Shown one piece after another: positions 1-8,881 of a stretch of DNA of 64,000 nt. The stretch covers positions 496,001 to 560,000 of the forward strand of contig CAWBGG010000007.1 in the NCBI GenBank assembly GCA_963788205.1, given 5' to 3'. The first letter of the stretch is position 1. Every line of letters starts with the position of its first letter. Under the pieces are notes generated by a model. The model saw only the letters and a program-made list of their open reading frames with translations, did not search any database and was not told where the DNA came from. Made by a program: the position numbers and the translations under genes. The DNA is from CAVVMA01 sp963788205. GTDB taxonomy: Bacteria > Desulfobacterota > Binatia > Binatales > Binataceae.

Positions 1-2
1 AC

Positions 3-101
3 TACGGCGACTTCGTCGATTCCGTCCAGTCGGCGAACTACAGTATCTATTCCCGGTTGATAGCCAGCTCACCAACACCGGTTCCGCAGCCAACCCCGTA
101 A
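3..101 (+). CDS. C-terminal end of an unidentified protein (partial)
   Basis: An open frame enters from the left edge and ends at a TAA at 99-101, giving 32 codons with a Ser/Pro/Thr-rich tail (ends PTPVPQPTP). It faces the EPS operon head-on: the stop of the next minus-strand gene is only 3 bases away, so the two genes converge. Too little is visible to assign a family, and the frame could be chance. Confidence 0.35.
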   Translation, partial: YGDFVDSVQSANYSIYSRLIASSPTPVPQPTP

Positions 102-104
102 TAG

Positions 105-1061
105 CTATATCTGCACGGCTTCGCGATGACGGCCAAGGCGCGTCCAGAGCGGCGGCCGGCCGCGTTCGAGCTCGCGCAGATATCTGACCGTTGCTGACCG
201 GATCGGAGTGCGGTCCCGCCGGATCTGCGGCAGCGCGGCGATTCCGTCCCTGATCGCGCGAAGGTAAGCCCGCAAGTGCCGCGAGCGAATCGCGAAGTAC
301 AGCATCATCGCGAGCTTCCACGACAGAAACGATACGCCCGCAATCAATGGGTAGTCTTTATACGCAATCCAGATGTAGTTCCGCGTATAATAGTAATAAG
401 GCCGATCGGGCGCGCGGGTCTCGGACGCCATCGAATGCCGGATGCGGACGCGCGGCTCGTAGAGAATCCTGAAGCCCTTGTCCAGCGCTCTCAGCGCCAA
501 GTCCCAACCCTCGGTGCCAAAGAACAGCGGCGCGTAGTAGAGGCCGGTCAACTCGTAGACTTCGCGCCGGATGGCGCACGCGCCCTCGACGAAGAAGTTG
601 GTCTCGAACTCGGTCTGGCCGAACTCGGTCGAGCTTCGCGGATGACACCACTCGCGAACGCGCAGCGCGCCGGTCTGCTCGTCGCACACCTGAAAGGACA
701 AAATGTGAATGTCGGGCCGGCGCTCGAGGGTGTCGACCGCCTTGCTGATCTCGAAGGGGCTCTCGAAGAAGACATCGTTGTCGAGCGTGATGACGATCGC
801 GCCGCGGGCCGCGGCGATGCCGGCGTTGCGCCCTGCGGCAGCGCCGCCGTTGTGCGCCAGCTCGATCAGCCGCGCCTCGGGCGCATGCGCGGCCAGGTAT
901 TCACCGATGCCGTCCTGCGAATTGTTGTCGACGACGATTATCTCGCGGTTCGCATACGACTGCCCGCGCACCGATTCGAGGCTCCGCACGAACGCTTCGC
1001 GGCGCTTGTAGTTGAGAATGACGACGCTCACCAGCGGCGAAGGCGGGACCGGCGCGGTCAC
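105..1061 (-). CDS. Glycosyltransferase family 2
   Basis: Predicted 318-aa GT-A fold glycosyltransferase that adds a sugar to a growing exopolysaccharide or lipid-linked repeat unit at the cytoplasmic face. Visible motifs are the N-terminal VSVVILNYKRRE and IIVVDNNSQDG, the metal-binding DND in ITLDNDVFF and the acceptor-side GTEGWDLALRA. I chose the GTG at 1061 rather than the longer frame to 1145. It overlaps the upstream stop as GTGA and has an AGGAG 8 bases upstream, and the conserved domain starts about 12 residues later. It is the last gene of the minus-strand EPS operon. The sugar and linkage cannot be read from sequence. Confidence 0.88.
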   Translation of the reverse strand: MTAPVPPSPLVSVVILNYKRREAFVRSLESVRGQSYANREIIVVDNNSQDGIGEYLAAHAPEARLIELAHNGGAAAGRNAGIAAARGAIVITLDNDVFFESPFEISKAVDTLERRPDIHILSFQVCDEQTGALRVREWCHPRSSTEFGQTEFETNFFVEGACAIRREVYELTGLYYAPLFFGTEGWDLALRALDKGFRILYEPRVRIRHSMASETRAPDRPYYYYTRNYIWIAYKDYPLIAGVSFLSWKLAMMLYFAIRSRHLRAYLRAIRDGIAALPQIRRDRTPIRSATVRYLRELERGRPPLWTRLGRHREAVQI

Positions 1062-2266
1062 GAGGTCTTCTCCTGAAACGGGTTCGCATTCGCCGCGCGA
1101 GCCGATGCGGGCGACCGCGCTGCGACGCGCGCGCCGCCCCGGCAACAGCGGAGGTACAGGGATTCCGTCTCCGCGACCTGATGTTGCTCATTGTAGTGCT
1201 GACCTACAAAGCGGCGGCCGGCGCGCCCCAGATTGCGCGCCAGGCCGGGCGAGGCCAGCAGCCGGCAAATCGCCGCCGCAAGCGGCGCCGGTTGCCCCGC
1301 AGGCACCGCGAGGCCGGTCTTCTCATCGAAGACCACTTCAGCAGTGCCGTCGACCGCGGTACCGACCACGGCGCGTCCCGCCGCCAGCGACTCGATCGCT
1401 GCCAGCGGCAAGCCCTCGTAAAACGAGGGCAGGACGCTGAAAGCGGCCAGCGCGAGCCAGTCTGGAACGTTCGATTGATAGCCGGGGAACAGGACCGAAG
1501 CGCTGATCCCGAGTGCGGCGGCCTTGGCCTCCAACTCCGGGCGCAGTCCGCCTTCACCCAGACATACCAGCCGCGCTTCCGGAAACGAGCTTGCGACCGA
1601 TTGCCAGGCCTCTAGCAGCACGCCGTGTCCCTTCTGCGGTTCCAACCGCGCCAGCGCCAGCACTACGGGCGCGTCCGGCGCGATACCAAAACTCGCGCGC
1701 AGCGCGGGCGGCGGGGCGTGATCGGGATCGAATCGTTCGAGCGCGATTCCGTTGCGGACCACGATGACCTTTCGAGCCGGAAGCCGCTTTTCGTCTTTCA
1801 AATACCGGCCGGTCGCTTTCGACACCGCGATGAACGCGGTGACGAACCTGGCCAACCGGCGATCCACGAAATAGCTGCCCTTGAGCCGGCCGCGCCGCCA
1901 TCCTTCGCGTCCGTGACTGGTCTCGATGATCACCGGCACCCGCGCGAGCCATCCCAGCGGCGAGGCGAACCGGCTGGCCTGGAACATGTGCGAATGCAAC
2001 ACGTCAACGTGGCGCGCGACGAGCATCCGGGTAAAACGCCAGGCCGCGGCGCCGTCGCGCCAGCTCCGCAGCGTGATTGGAACCACCTCGAGGTCGGCCG
2101 GCAGGTCGGGACGGAGCGCCGCGATCAACTCGGGCGGCGCCGCGAGCATCGGAAAGAATCGCGACCGGTCCAACCGCGTCAGCAAGGTCAGGATGTGCTC
2201 TTCCGCGCCGGCCCGCATGACCGCGTTTGTGAAGTGCAGGACCCGGATGCGCCCGCCGGTCTTCAT
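1058..2266 (-). CDS. Glycosyltransferase family 4 (GT-B)
   Basis: A 402-aa GT-B retaining glycosyltransferase for EPS assembly. The N-terminal acceptor domain starts RIRVLHFTNAVMRAGAEEH; the C-terminal nucleotide-sugar domain carries the E-x7-E type motif EGLPLAAIE and the loop after it (VVGTAVDGTAEVV). The start at ATG 2266 shares one base with the upstream stop (TGATG), which argues for translational coupling, and the family domain begins at residue 6. It closely resembles the second GT4 of this operon (5737-6957) over the whole length, for example HGRE followed by a basic stretch and VDR, so the two look like duplicates. The tail after about residue 370 (Ala/Arg-rich) is not conserved between them. 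Confidence 0.9.
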   Translation of the reverse strand: MKTGGRIRVLHFTNAVMRAGAEEHILTLLTRLDRSRFFPMLAAPPELIAALRPDLPADLEVVPITLRSWRDGAAAWRFTRMLVARHVDVLHSHMFQASRFASPLGWLARVPVIIETSHGREGWRRGRLKGSYFVDRRLARFVTAFIAVSKATGRYLKDEKRLPARKVIVVRNGIALERFDPDHAPPPALRASFGIAPDAPVVLALARLEPQKGHGVLLEAWQSVASSFPEARLVCLGEGGLRPELEAKAAALGISASVLFPGYQSNVPDWLALAAFSVLPSFYEGLPLAAIESLAAGRAVVGTAVDGTAEVVFDEKTGLAVPAGQPAPLAAAICRLLASPGLARNLGRAGRRFVGQHYNEQHQVAETESLYLRCCRGGARVAARSPASARAANANPFQEKTS

Positions 2267-3459
2267 CAGGACGATGCCGCTTCCTCCAGGCAGGGATAGA
2301 TGTCGGCGATGGTGTTCACCGGACGGCGCGGCGGATGGTTGCTCAGGAATATCGCGTCGGAGTGCGCGTCCGACGGGTGATAGCCATGCATGCCGACCGG
2401 ATGCCATCCATCGCCATTGAAATCGCTCCGGGCGAACAGCCAGCCGGGATCAAGCAGGAAGACCACCTCGCCATAGCGCCGGTCGGGAAACAGGATACCC
2501 AGGCGCTCGAGCTCGGAGTCATCTACGATCCTTCCGCACGGTGTGCGCTGCAACTCGGTCACGATCGCCCGGCGCGCGGCCTGGTCGAAGAACCAGTAAC
2601 GCGCCATCGTCGAGTCATAGACGGATAGATATTCCTTCGGCATCTTGAGGCCGAGCTGCTCTATTTTTCCCACCAGATCATAGTGGGAGCGGACGGGCGT
2701 CATGCCGTGGTCGGAAATGACAGTGAACGTGGCCTCAGAGTCTCTGCGGAGCGCAACCCTGAACAGCTCGCGCAACTGCTGTTCATACCAGGTCAACCGT
2801 TGGCTGACAGCCTGGTGGTCGGTGCACTGTCCGTGGAGGAAACGATCGATCTCGCTCAAGTAGACGAAGAAAAAGTTGGCCTCGCCGGCCTGAATGTCAC
2901 GGCGGGCGTGGTCCAGAATATTTGCGTCGGACAGAGAGTGATACGAGTAGATGCGGCACGGGACACGGCGCTCGCGGAGCAGGTCGAAAATCGAGACCGA
3001 ACCGGCGATTCCGCCCTCGGCATAGATATTGTCCTTCTCCACCCAGTTGAACCATGGCAACAGGGCTGGGCTGACGAAGCACTCAAACAACGGTCCCATC
3101 CCGAGCACGCGGCGGCCCAGCTCCTTGATCAGCTTGCGCGAGTAGCGATTGTCCAGCACTCGATCGGGCAAGATCGAAAACCAGCGCAACCAGCGGAATG
3201 GCGAGCTATGCGGGTCGTAATACAACAGGTTCCAATGGCCGGTCTGTACGGGGTTGAGACCGGTCAGGATGGTCGGGATCGCGCCGGAGCTATAGCCCAG
3301 CACAGTGGTCACCGGTTTGCGAAAAGGCAGTTCGGCGTTCAGGAACGGCCGGTCCTTGATAACCTCCCAACCCAGTGCATCGATAAGCACGAAAACATGC
3401 AGGCGCCCCGCGACCGAGCCCGATGATGTATCGGCGACCTGATGAGTGGCGGTGTTCAT
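2266..3459 (-). CDS. Alkaline phosphatase-superfamily phosphodiesterase or transferase
   Basis: A 397-aa protein with the metal-binding skeleton of the alkaline phosphatase/nucleotide pyrophosphatase superfamily: FVLIDALGWE near the N terminus, a nucleophile region GYSSGAIPTILTG, SEIDRFLHG, SDHGM and a C-terminal HGYHPSDAHSDA. Members hydrolyse or transfer phosphate esters, so a role in modifying or trimming a phosphorylated glycan is an inference from its place inside the EPS operon. There is no signal peptide. A TTG at 3495 overlapping the upstream stop is possible, but the ATG at 3459 has an AGGAG 4 bases before it and is preferred. Confidence 0.75.
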   Translation of the reverse strand: MNTATHQVADTSSGSVAGRLHVFVLIDALGWEVIKDRPFLNAELPFRKPVTTVLGYSSGAIPTILTGLNPVQTGHWNLLYYDPHSSPFRWLRWFSILPDRVLDNRYSRKLIKELGRRVLGMGPLFECFVSPALLPWFNWVEKDNIYAEGGIAGSVSIFDLLRERRVPCRIYSYHSLSDANILDHARRDIQAGEANFFFVYLSEIDRFLHGQCTDHQAVSQRLTWYEQQLRELFRVALRRDSEATFTVISDHGMTPVRSHYDLVGKIEQLGLKMPKEYLSVYDSTMARYWFFDQAARRAIVTELQRTPCGRIVDDSELERLGILFPDRRYGEVVFLLDPGWLFARSDFNGDGWHPVGMHGYHPSDAHSDAIFLSNHPPRRPVNTIADIYPCLEEAASS

Positions 3460-3491
3460 CGTTCTCCTGACGGCATCCGAAGTGCCGGACG

Positions 3492-4415
3492 TCAAATGGG
3501 CAGCCCTAACATCTGCCGGATCTCTCTCACGACCAGCAAGTAGTCCAAATCGCCATGCAGCATGCCCTCGAAGTCGGCCCAGCTATTGACGGGATCGATG
3601 CACATCCTGGGAATTCGGAGCGGGTCGACCTTGTCCGGCACGATGCTGTGGCGAACCGTAACCGCGCTCTCATAGCCGCTCTGGCTGACCCATCGGGCGT
3701 TCTGGGCGTTAAACAACCCGTAGGGATAGGCAAAGTGTTTACACTCCGCGGCTACTTGATTGCTGATAATGTCCTTTGAACGGCCAAGCTCTTCAATGCC
3801 AACCTCGGGGCGCAACTCGGTCATCTTCAAGTGATGACAAAGATGAGATCCGATAGTGATCCCCGCGTTGCTCATTTCTCGCACTTGCCCCCACGTCATG
3901 GTTGGCTCATCGGGATAGAAACCGGGATTCTGGTAAGGACGATCTACGCCCTCGCGATCCAGGGCCGAGGTAGTTACATAGAGCACGGCCGGGAAGCCAT
4001 AGCGTTGAAGAATCGGATAAGCATATTCGTGAACACCCGCGTATCCGTCGTCGAAGGTTATGGCGCAAGTAAGGGGCGCGTTGGAATCGTGATGCCGGCC
4101 ACTTACTATCGCGTCCAGCGCGACTACTTGGGCATGAGCCTTGAGGTATCTCATTTGAGCCTCAAAGGTCTCCGGCTGAACCGAGTAAGAAGACTTACCG
4201 ACGGCGTGATAGAGGAGAACCAGCGAGCGGCTGGTCCGGCGGCGGGCAACCAGCCTGCTAAGAGCACGCAATCCGCTCCGGATGGCGCGCCGTTTGCGTG
4301 ACAGCGCCCTTACAGCGGAATTCGGCGGTTCTGCTCCCGGGCCATGCCCTGAATCGGCATGAAAGCGGGCGCCGTTGAATGACTCGGGAATGGATCCTTT
4401 GTCGTTGAGTAGCAT
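3492..4415 (-). CDS. Polysaccharide deacetylase family protein (NodB domain)
   Basis: A 307-aa carbohydrate esterase 4-type deacetylase. The catalytic Asp and metal-binding Asp lie in TFDDGY, the metal His pair in SHLCHH, and a later FAYPYG matches the third family motif. The first ~55 residues are basic and unconserved (RKRRAIRSGLRALSRLV), with no clear signal peptide. It probably N-deacetylates an acetamido sugar of the polymer or its lipid-linked precursor. This is a second deacetylase in the operon, distinct from the DUF3473-type one at 7973-8881. It follows the nucleotidyltransferase gene by 13 bases. Confidence 0.85.
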   Translation of the reverse strand: MLLNDKGSIPESFNGARFHADSGHGPGAEPPNSAVRALSRKRRAIRSGLRALSRLVARRRTSRSLVLLYHAVGKSSYSVQPETFEAQMRYLKAHAQVVALDAIVSGRHHDSNAPLTCAITFDDGYAGVHEYAYPILQRYGFPAVLYVTTSALDREGVDRPYQNPGFYPDEPTMTWGQVREMSNAGITIGSHLCHHLKMTELRPEVGIEELGRSKDIISNQVAAECKHFAYPYGLFNAQNARWVSQSGYESAVTVRHSIVPDKVDPLRIPRMCIDPVNSWADFEGMLHGDLDYLLVVREIRQMLGLPI

Positions 4416-4428
4416 CGTCGGTTCTCAG

Positions 4429-5685
4429 CTAAGCCGGAGAGAAATGCAGATGTTGTTCCCAGGCCTTCTGCGCGCTCCGCGCCAGCATCAATCGACGCAC
4501 GGCGCCTGAACCGGTCCGAACGTCGAAGAAGGTGCTCAGCTTCCGCGCGATTTGCGGCCCCGGCTCACTTTCGAGTCCGATCTCTTCCCAGAAAAATTCC
4601 AGCAGAGAGCCGGTGGCATAGATGGCGTTGGCGAGCGAGCCCGCGGACAAGGCAGCTCTCACGGTGCTAACGGTGTACGGCGTCAGACGGCGAAGCGCCC
4701 GGTCGCGGGCCAAGAGCCGCATCCAATCGCGCGCGCGTTGACGCCCCGTCTCCAGTCGCCGCAAGCGCGAAATTACCAGCCGCCAGTCCGTGTCATCCGG
4801 ATTCGTATCAAGTATCCGTGCGCTCTCCCAATGCCAAACGCGGCGGGCAGCGCGAGCGGCCTCGTTGAACCATCGGCTGGCTGGAGTCAGCGCCTTAGGA
4901 GTCTGCCCGAACTTGACCGCCATCGCCTCGCGCAGCCGATTCACAAGCAGTTCGGAGAACTCTGCGCCGAAGATCTCGGGCTGCGAGGTCAACCGCGCCT
5001 CGATCGCGCTCTGCCGCTCGCGATAGGTCGTTCGGTAGCAGCCGAGAAAGACCGAGAGGGAGGTCGCAAGCTCGATCCAGAATTTACTGAGCCGATACTC
5101 AGTCGACAACGGCTCGGTATCGCCGGTTTCATTCGCAATCCGCGCAATTACCTGTTGCATGATGCGATTGTTCAGTAGACGGAACGCGTCGCGCATCGGC
5201 ACTTCGCGCGCACCCACAGTCCACCAGGGTGGTATCGGAAGCGCCGATGGGGTGCCCCATAACAGTTTTGCGTGTTCGAGTAACTCGCGGTTGAAGATGG
5301 ATTGGCGCAATCGCGCCAGCCGGGACGCCGGCATCCGGCTCAAGCCAACCTTGAGTCCGCGATGACGGTTTCCCGGGTCGTTGTTCAGTTCGGTCTCGAC
5401 ATGGAGCAGAGTGTCGTCAATTTCCTTCGCCAGCGTACCCCAACCCGTACGTACCACCACCACGCAATCGAGATCACCCAGCCAGCGAGTTCCGGCTTCC
5501 GCGTCGGCTATCAGCGTACCTTCGCCGCGAGCTACACTTCCGGTCAGAATCAAGCCCAGCACGGGGTATGGACGTGTTGCTTCGCGTACCAGCCGCGATA
5601 GGTGCTCAAGATCGCGCACCGCGTCGGCCTGGAATCTGGGGTCCACGGACAGTGGAAAAGAGCCCGGCGGATTTAGCTCGAACAT
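4429..5685 (-). CDS. Pol-beta-superfamily nucleotidyltransferase of unknown role
   Basis: A 418-aa protein whose N-terminal ~120 residues show the nucleotidyltransferase signature: GSVARGEG followed, after a short insertion, by the catalytic GDLDCVVVV (two Asp). The remaining ~290 residues are helical and match no family I recognise; WWTVGAREVPMRDAFRLLNNR and a C-terminal Arg-rich stretch are the most distinctive parts. The start has AAGGACC upstream. It lies within the EPS operon, 51 bases after a GT4 gene and 13 before a deacetylase gene. It could activate a sugar, modify a protein such as a glycosyltransferase, or be an unrelated passenger. None of these can be settled from sequence. Confidence 0.6.
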   Translation of the reverse strand: MFELNPPGSFPLSVDPRFQADAVRDLEHLSRLVREATRPYPVLGLILTGSVARGEGTLIADAEAGTRWLGDLDCVVVVRTGWGTLAKEIDDTLLHVETELNNDPGNRHRGLKVGLSRMPASRLARLRQSIFNRELLEHAKLLWGTPSALPIPPWWTVGAREVPMRDAFRLLNNRIMQQVIARIANETGDTEPLSTEYRLSKFWIELATSLSVFLGCYRTTYRERQSAIEARLTSQPEIFGAEFSELLVNRLREAMAVKFGQTPKALTPASRWFNEAARAARRVWHWESARILDTNPDDTDWRLVISRLRRLETGRQRARDWMRLLARDRALRRLTPYTVSTVRAALSAGSLANAIYATGSLLEFFWEEIGLESEPGPQIARKLSTFFDVRTGSGAVRRLMLARSAQKAWEQHLHFSPA

Positions 5686-5736
5686 CAGGTCCTTGTTCCG
5701 CGCTTAGATGAGTCAGGTCTCAATTGCCGGCCCGCG

Positions 5737-6957
5737 TCAGTGTTCTGTGGCATCGCCGGTTGTATGTTGTATTCGAGAGGCATCGGGCCTCATTATAAGG
5801 TCGCGATACAATGCGATGGTCTGCTCTACTTGCATGCGGACATCGAAGTGCCGTTCGACGAAGGTGCGGCCGTTCATCCCGAGCCGAAGTGCAAGACTCC
5901 GGTCACCGAGTAAGCGATCAATCGCCGCGGCGAGCGCGGCCGGGTTACCAGAGGGGATAAGCAAACCAGTCTTACCATCCAGTACTACCTCCGGCGTACC
6001 TCCCACCGCTGAGGCTACGATCGGACGCGCGGCAGCAAGGGCCTCTACCGCTGCCAGCGGCAGTCCTTCCGACATTGACGGCAATACCACCAGGTCGGAG
6101 CCAGCCAGGACGCGCTGCAAGTCCTGGCGATAACCCAAAAAGCGCACCCGGCGATTCAAGCCAGCAGCTTCACATAAAGCTCTGACTTTGGCTTCGAGAG
6201 GTCCGACTCCGGCAAAGATTGCGACCAGGGAGGGCCAGCGCGAGTCGAGGATCTTAAGAGCCTCGATCAACAAGGCATGTCCCTTTTCCCTGGCGAGCCG
6301 GCCTAGCAGCAGCACGGTTGGCTCACTATGCAGTCCAAGCTCCGCGCGGGCTTCGGCGGTCTCTTCGGGTGTGGGTGGCCGCAAACGCGTGAGGTCTCTG
6401 CCATTGTGGATCATGACGACTTTGTCTGCAGGTATCCCCTTGGCGTTGCGCAGATGTTGCGCAGTTGCGTGTGAAACGGCGATATATTTGTCGATGAATC
6501 GGCTGGCTTGGCGGTCGACCCAGAAACTGCCTTTGATTCGTTTTCCTTCCCGCCAGAACTCACGGCCGTGACAGGTCTCGATTATCGGTGCCCCGGCCAG
6601 CCGCGCTGCCGGCAACGCGCACAAACTTCCCATGGTCATATGACAGTGAACGAGATCGATGCGCTCTCTTTTGAGCATCGCAGCCAACCGGGCCGCGCCT
6701 CTCCAATCCAGTGGCGATGACATGTCGTTGACAACACTCTTCACTCCGAACCTGGACCACTCCGGCTCCATGATCTCCAAAAGAGAAGCCGGCGCTGCCA
6801 CGAACGGCGCGAAGCCGTAATTCCGCAGCGCGCTCAGAACCGACAACGCATGCTCTTCAGCTCCGCCCCGAAACGGAGTGGTGATGAAGTGCAGGATTCG
6901 AGGACCTTCGGGTGACGGCCCGTTCCCTTCACGGTGTTCTATCCGGCGTGAGATCAT
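5737..6957 (-). CDS. Glycosyltransferase family 4 (second copy)
   Basis: A 406-aa GT-B glycosyltransferase. The Rossmann-like N-terminal domain starts RILHFITTPFRGGAEEH; the C-terminal domain has EGLPLAAVEALAA and GTPEVVLDGKTG, typical of GT4 enzymes. ATG 6957 overlaps the upstream stop as ATGA; the longer frame to 7101 runs into the upstream gene and was rejected. It is paralogous to the GT4 at 1058-2266: both share GGAEEH or AGAEEH, a conserved ET-HGRE block and the VDR/IAVS segments. The two may add successive similar sugars. Confidence 0.9.
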   Translation of the reverse strand: MISRRIEHREGNGPSPEGPRILHFITTPFRGGAEEHALSVLSALRNYGFAPFVAAPASLLEIMEPEWSRFGVKSVVNDMSSPLDWRGAARLAAMLKRERIDLVHCHMTMGSLCALPAARLAGAPIIETCHGREFWREGKRIKGSFWVDRQASRFIDKYIAVSHATAQHLRNAKGIPADKVVMIHNGRDLTRLRPPTPEETAEARAELGLHSEPTVLLLGRLAREKGHALLIEALKILDSRWPSLVAIFAGVGPLEAKVRALCEAAGLNRRVRFLGYRQDLQRVLAGSDLVVLPSMSEGLPLAAVEALAAARPIVASAVGGTPEVVLDGKTGLLIPSGNPAALAAAIDRLLGDRSLALRLGMNGRTFVERHFDVRMQVEQTIALYRDLIMRPDASRIQHTTGDATEH

Positions 6958-7976
6958 GGGAACGACCGCACCAGCCGCGGTCCTAGGCAATTGGCGACCG
7001 CAAGCGGCAGCCGCTTCCAGAGCTCGATCGCGAGCTTGAAGCGTGCGTTGTCGGTTCGAAGGTTGGGCATCGAGGCGCCCGGGGCCAGCCAGTAGTACCA
7101 ATGCAACGGGCGCTCGACCGGGTTCCAGTGGCGCTTGAATTCATGCGTGCCGCTGCCGGGAGTACAGCGGCCCAGGTCAATCTTGCTGAAGCCTTCCGCG
7201 ATCGCCTGCTCGATAAACTTCCAGTACATCAGGACCTGCGAATACTTCTTGCGCGATTGCTCTATCGAAGCCGACCACGGCAATTCGAGGGTCCGCCGAT
7301 GGGCCACCAGGAACGACGCGGCAACCGGCGTCTCGCGATCCCACAAGCTCAGGATCCGGATACGGCCGGGCAGGCGGCGGACCTGGTTCTCGAAAAATTC
7401 GCGCGAGTAGACCGGCGTGCCGAGGTTGCGCATGTTGGCCGCGAAAATTTTATAGAAGGTCGGCACCGCCTCAAGACCGCCCCACTCGGCGCGTAGCTCG
7501 TGCTTCTGCCCCTGCCGGATCTTGTTGCGCATCCCGGAACTGAGCCGCTTCCAGTACTGATCGGCAGTCGGCGGCAAATGGATTTCCATCGTGACTTTGG
7601 CGCACGCGCTCTGCCACGACATCGGACACGCGTCGCCCTGGCGCAATTCGATGTGGCGCGCGCCGAGTCCACTCGCCAGCTCCGCGGCGCCGGCCAGCAG
7701 CTTTTCGCGCGCCGCTTCGGTATCGGCCACAATACCGCCGTAACTGAAAAATGGAATCGAGACCAGCGACGTGCCGAACAGCCGGCTGCGGATCGATACC
7801 AGGGGCAGAACGCCGCGGATGTCGCGGCCTTCGAGCGCGGCGAGGTAGTGCGGCTGATGGCCGAAGGTCTCCTGGATGATATCGCGCCAGACCCAGTGAT
7901 GGCGCGGGCTGTCCGGCGCCGCGGCCTGCACGTAGCCGTCCCAGGATTCGCTCTCAGTGGCCAGTTCGACTCTCAT
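6954..7976 (-). CDS. FemAB-like acyltransferase, XrtA/PEP-CTERM-associated type
   Basis: A 340-aa protein with two GNAT-like halves of the FemAB fold. The second half holds MRNKIRQGQKHELRAEWG and the C-terminal KIDLGRCTPGSGTHEFKRH that typifies the FemAB-related proteins of exosortase-linked EPS loci. FemAB enzymes transfer aminoacyl groups from tRNA to peptidoglycan precursors; in EPS loci the substrate is unknown and may be an amino sugar of the polymer. The start (ATG 7976) overlaps the upstream deacetylase stop by ATGA, so I rejected a start 500 bases further upstream. Confidence 0.85.
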   Translation of the reverse strand: MRVELATESESWDGYVQAAAPDSPRHHWVWRDIIQETFGHQPHYLAALEGRDIRGVLPLVSIRSRLFGTSLVSIPFFSYGGIVADTEAAREKLLAGAAELASGLGARHIELRQGDACPMSWQSACAKVTMEIHLPPTADQYWKRLSSGMRNKIRQGQKHELRAEWGGLEAVPTFYKIFAANMRNLGTPVYSREFFENQVRRLPGRIRILSLWDRETPVAASFLVAHRRTLELPWSASIEQSRKKYSQVLMYWKFIEQAIAEGFSKIDLGRCTPGSGTHEFKRHWNPVERPLHWYYWLAPGASMPNLRTDNARFKLAIELWKRLPLAVANCLGPRLVRSFP

Positions 7977-8881
7977 CTTGGGGCAGTGCCGTTGCGCCGT
8001 ATCGGTTGATTGACGGGAATCGGCGCAATGACCAGCGGCGCGATCTGGCCGGCCAGCTCGGCGAGCGTGGTGAAATTCAAGGTGCTGAGCAACTCGCGCA
8101 GTTTCATTTCGGTGGTGCCGAGGTTGACGTAGCTTTTGAAGCGCCGCCACTGGTTCATCGCCAGCCGCGGCTGCGCGGGATCGATCTCGCGCGGATGAAC
8201 GTAAAAGATCGCCTGCCGGCCCTGGCGCAACACGCGCGCGGTCATCCGCTGGATCACCGGCAGTGGGAACAGCCGCAGGTAGCCGCCGCCAAAAAAGCAA
8301 AACGGCCGGCCCAGCACCTTCTCGGTGGTCATCGGGAACTCGAGCAGCGTGCCGCCGGGCCGATGCACCAGATACGGGGAATCGTGGCCGTTTCGCCATC
8401 CGCCATGAGCGTGGTAGGCGGGAAATACCGAAGCGTCGTAGACGTAGCCCGCACGCAGCAATTCGTCGAAGACCCAACTGTTGCCGCCGGTGAGCGAGAA
8501 TCCTGGCGAGCGATATCCCAACACGCGGTGGCCCGAGATTTGTTCGAGAATGTCCTTGGACCGGTGCGCGTCGTCATAGAACTCCCTGGGCGTCTGCTCG
8601 TAGGCGAGCGAATGGGCCCATCCGTGCGAGGCGATCTCATGGCCGCGCCGGGCGGCCGCGGTCACCAACCCGGGATAGCGCTCGGCGACCCAGCCCAGGA
8701 AGAAGCAGGTGCAGCGGACGCCTTTTTCGGCGGCGAGATCGAGCAGTCGATGGAAGTTGCGCTCGACGCGCGAGGGCAGCTGATCCCAATCGGTCGGGCG
8801 CGGCGCGGAGGGCAGATCCAGAATGTGGAACCAGTCTTCCACGTCGATCGACAGCACGCAGAGATTATTGGCCGGCTTCAC
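7973..8881 (-). CDS. XrtA-type polysaccharide deacetylase (NodB + DUF3473)
   Basis: A 302-aa deacetylase. The N terminus NNLCVLSIDVEDWFH carries the catalytic Asp pair as DVED, ASHGWAH gives the metal His residues, and GYRSPGFSLT is the third motif. The C-terminal segment with YVHPREIDPAQPR and the WRRFKSYVNLG helix is the DUF3473 extension of the PEP-CTERM/XrtA-linked deacetylases. It is cytoplasmic by prediction and likely removes N-acetyl groups during synthesis. It overlaps both neighbours by 4 bases (ATGA), so it is firmly inside the operon. Confidence 0.92.
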   Translation of the reverse strand: MKPANNLCVLSIDVEDWFHILDLPSAPRPTDWDQLPSRVERNFHRLLDLAAEKGVRCTCFFLGWVAERYPGLVTAAARRGHEIASHGWAHSLAYEQTPREFYDDAHRSKDILEQISGHRVLGYRSPGFSLTGGNSWVFDELLRAGYVYDASVFPAYHAHGGWRNGHDSPYLVHRPGGTLLEFPMTTEKVLGRPFCFFGGGYLRLFPLPVIQRMTARVLRQGRQAIFYVHPREIDPAQPRLAMNQWRRFKSYVNLGTTEMKLRELLSTLNFTTLAELAGQIAPLVIAPIPVNQPIRRNGTAPR

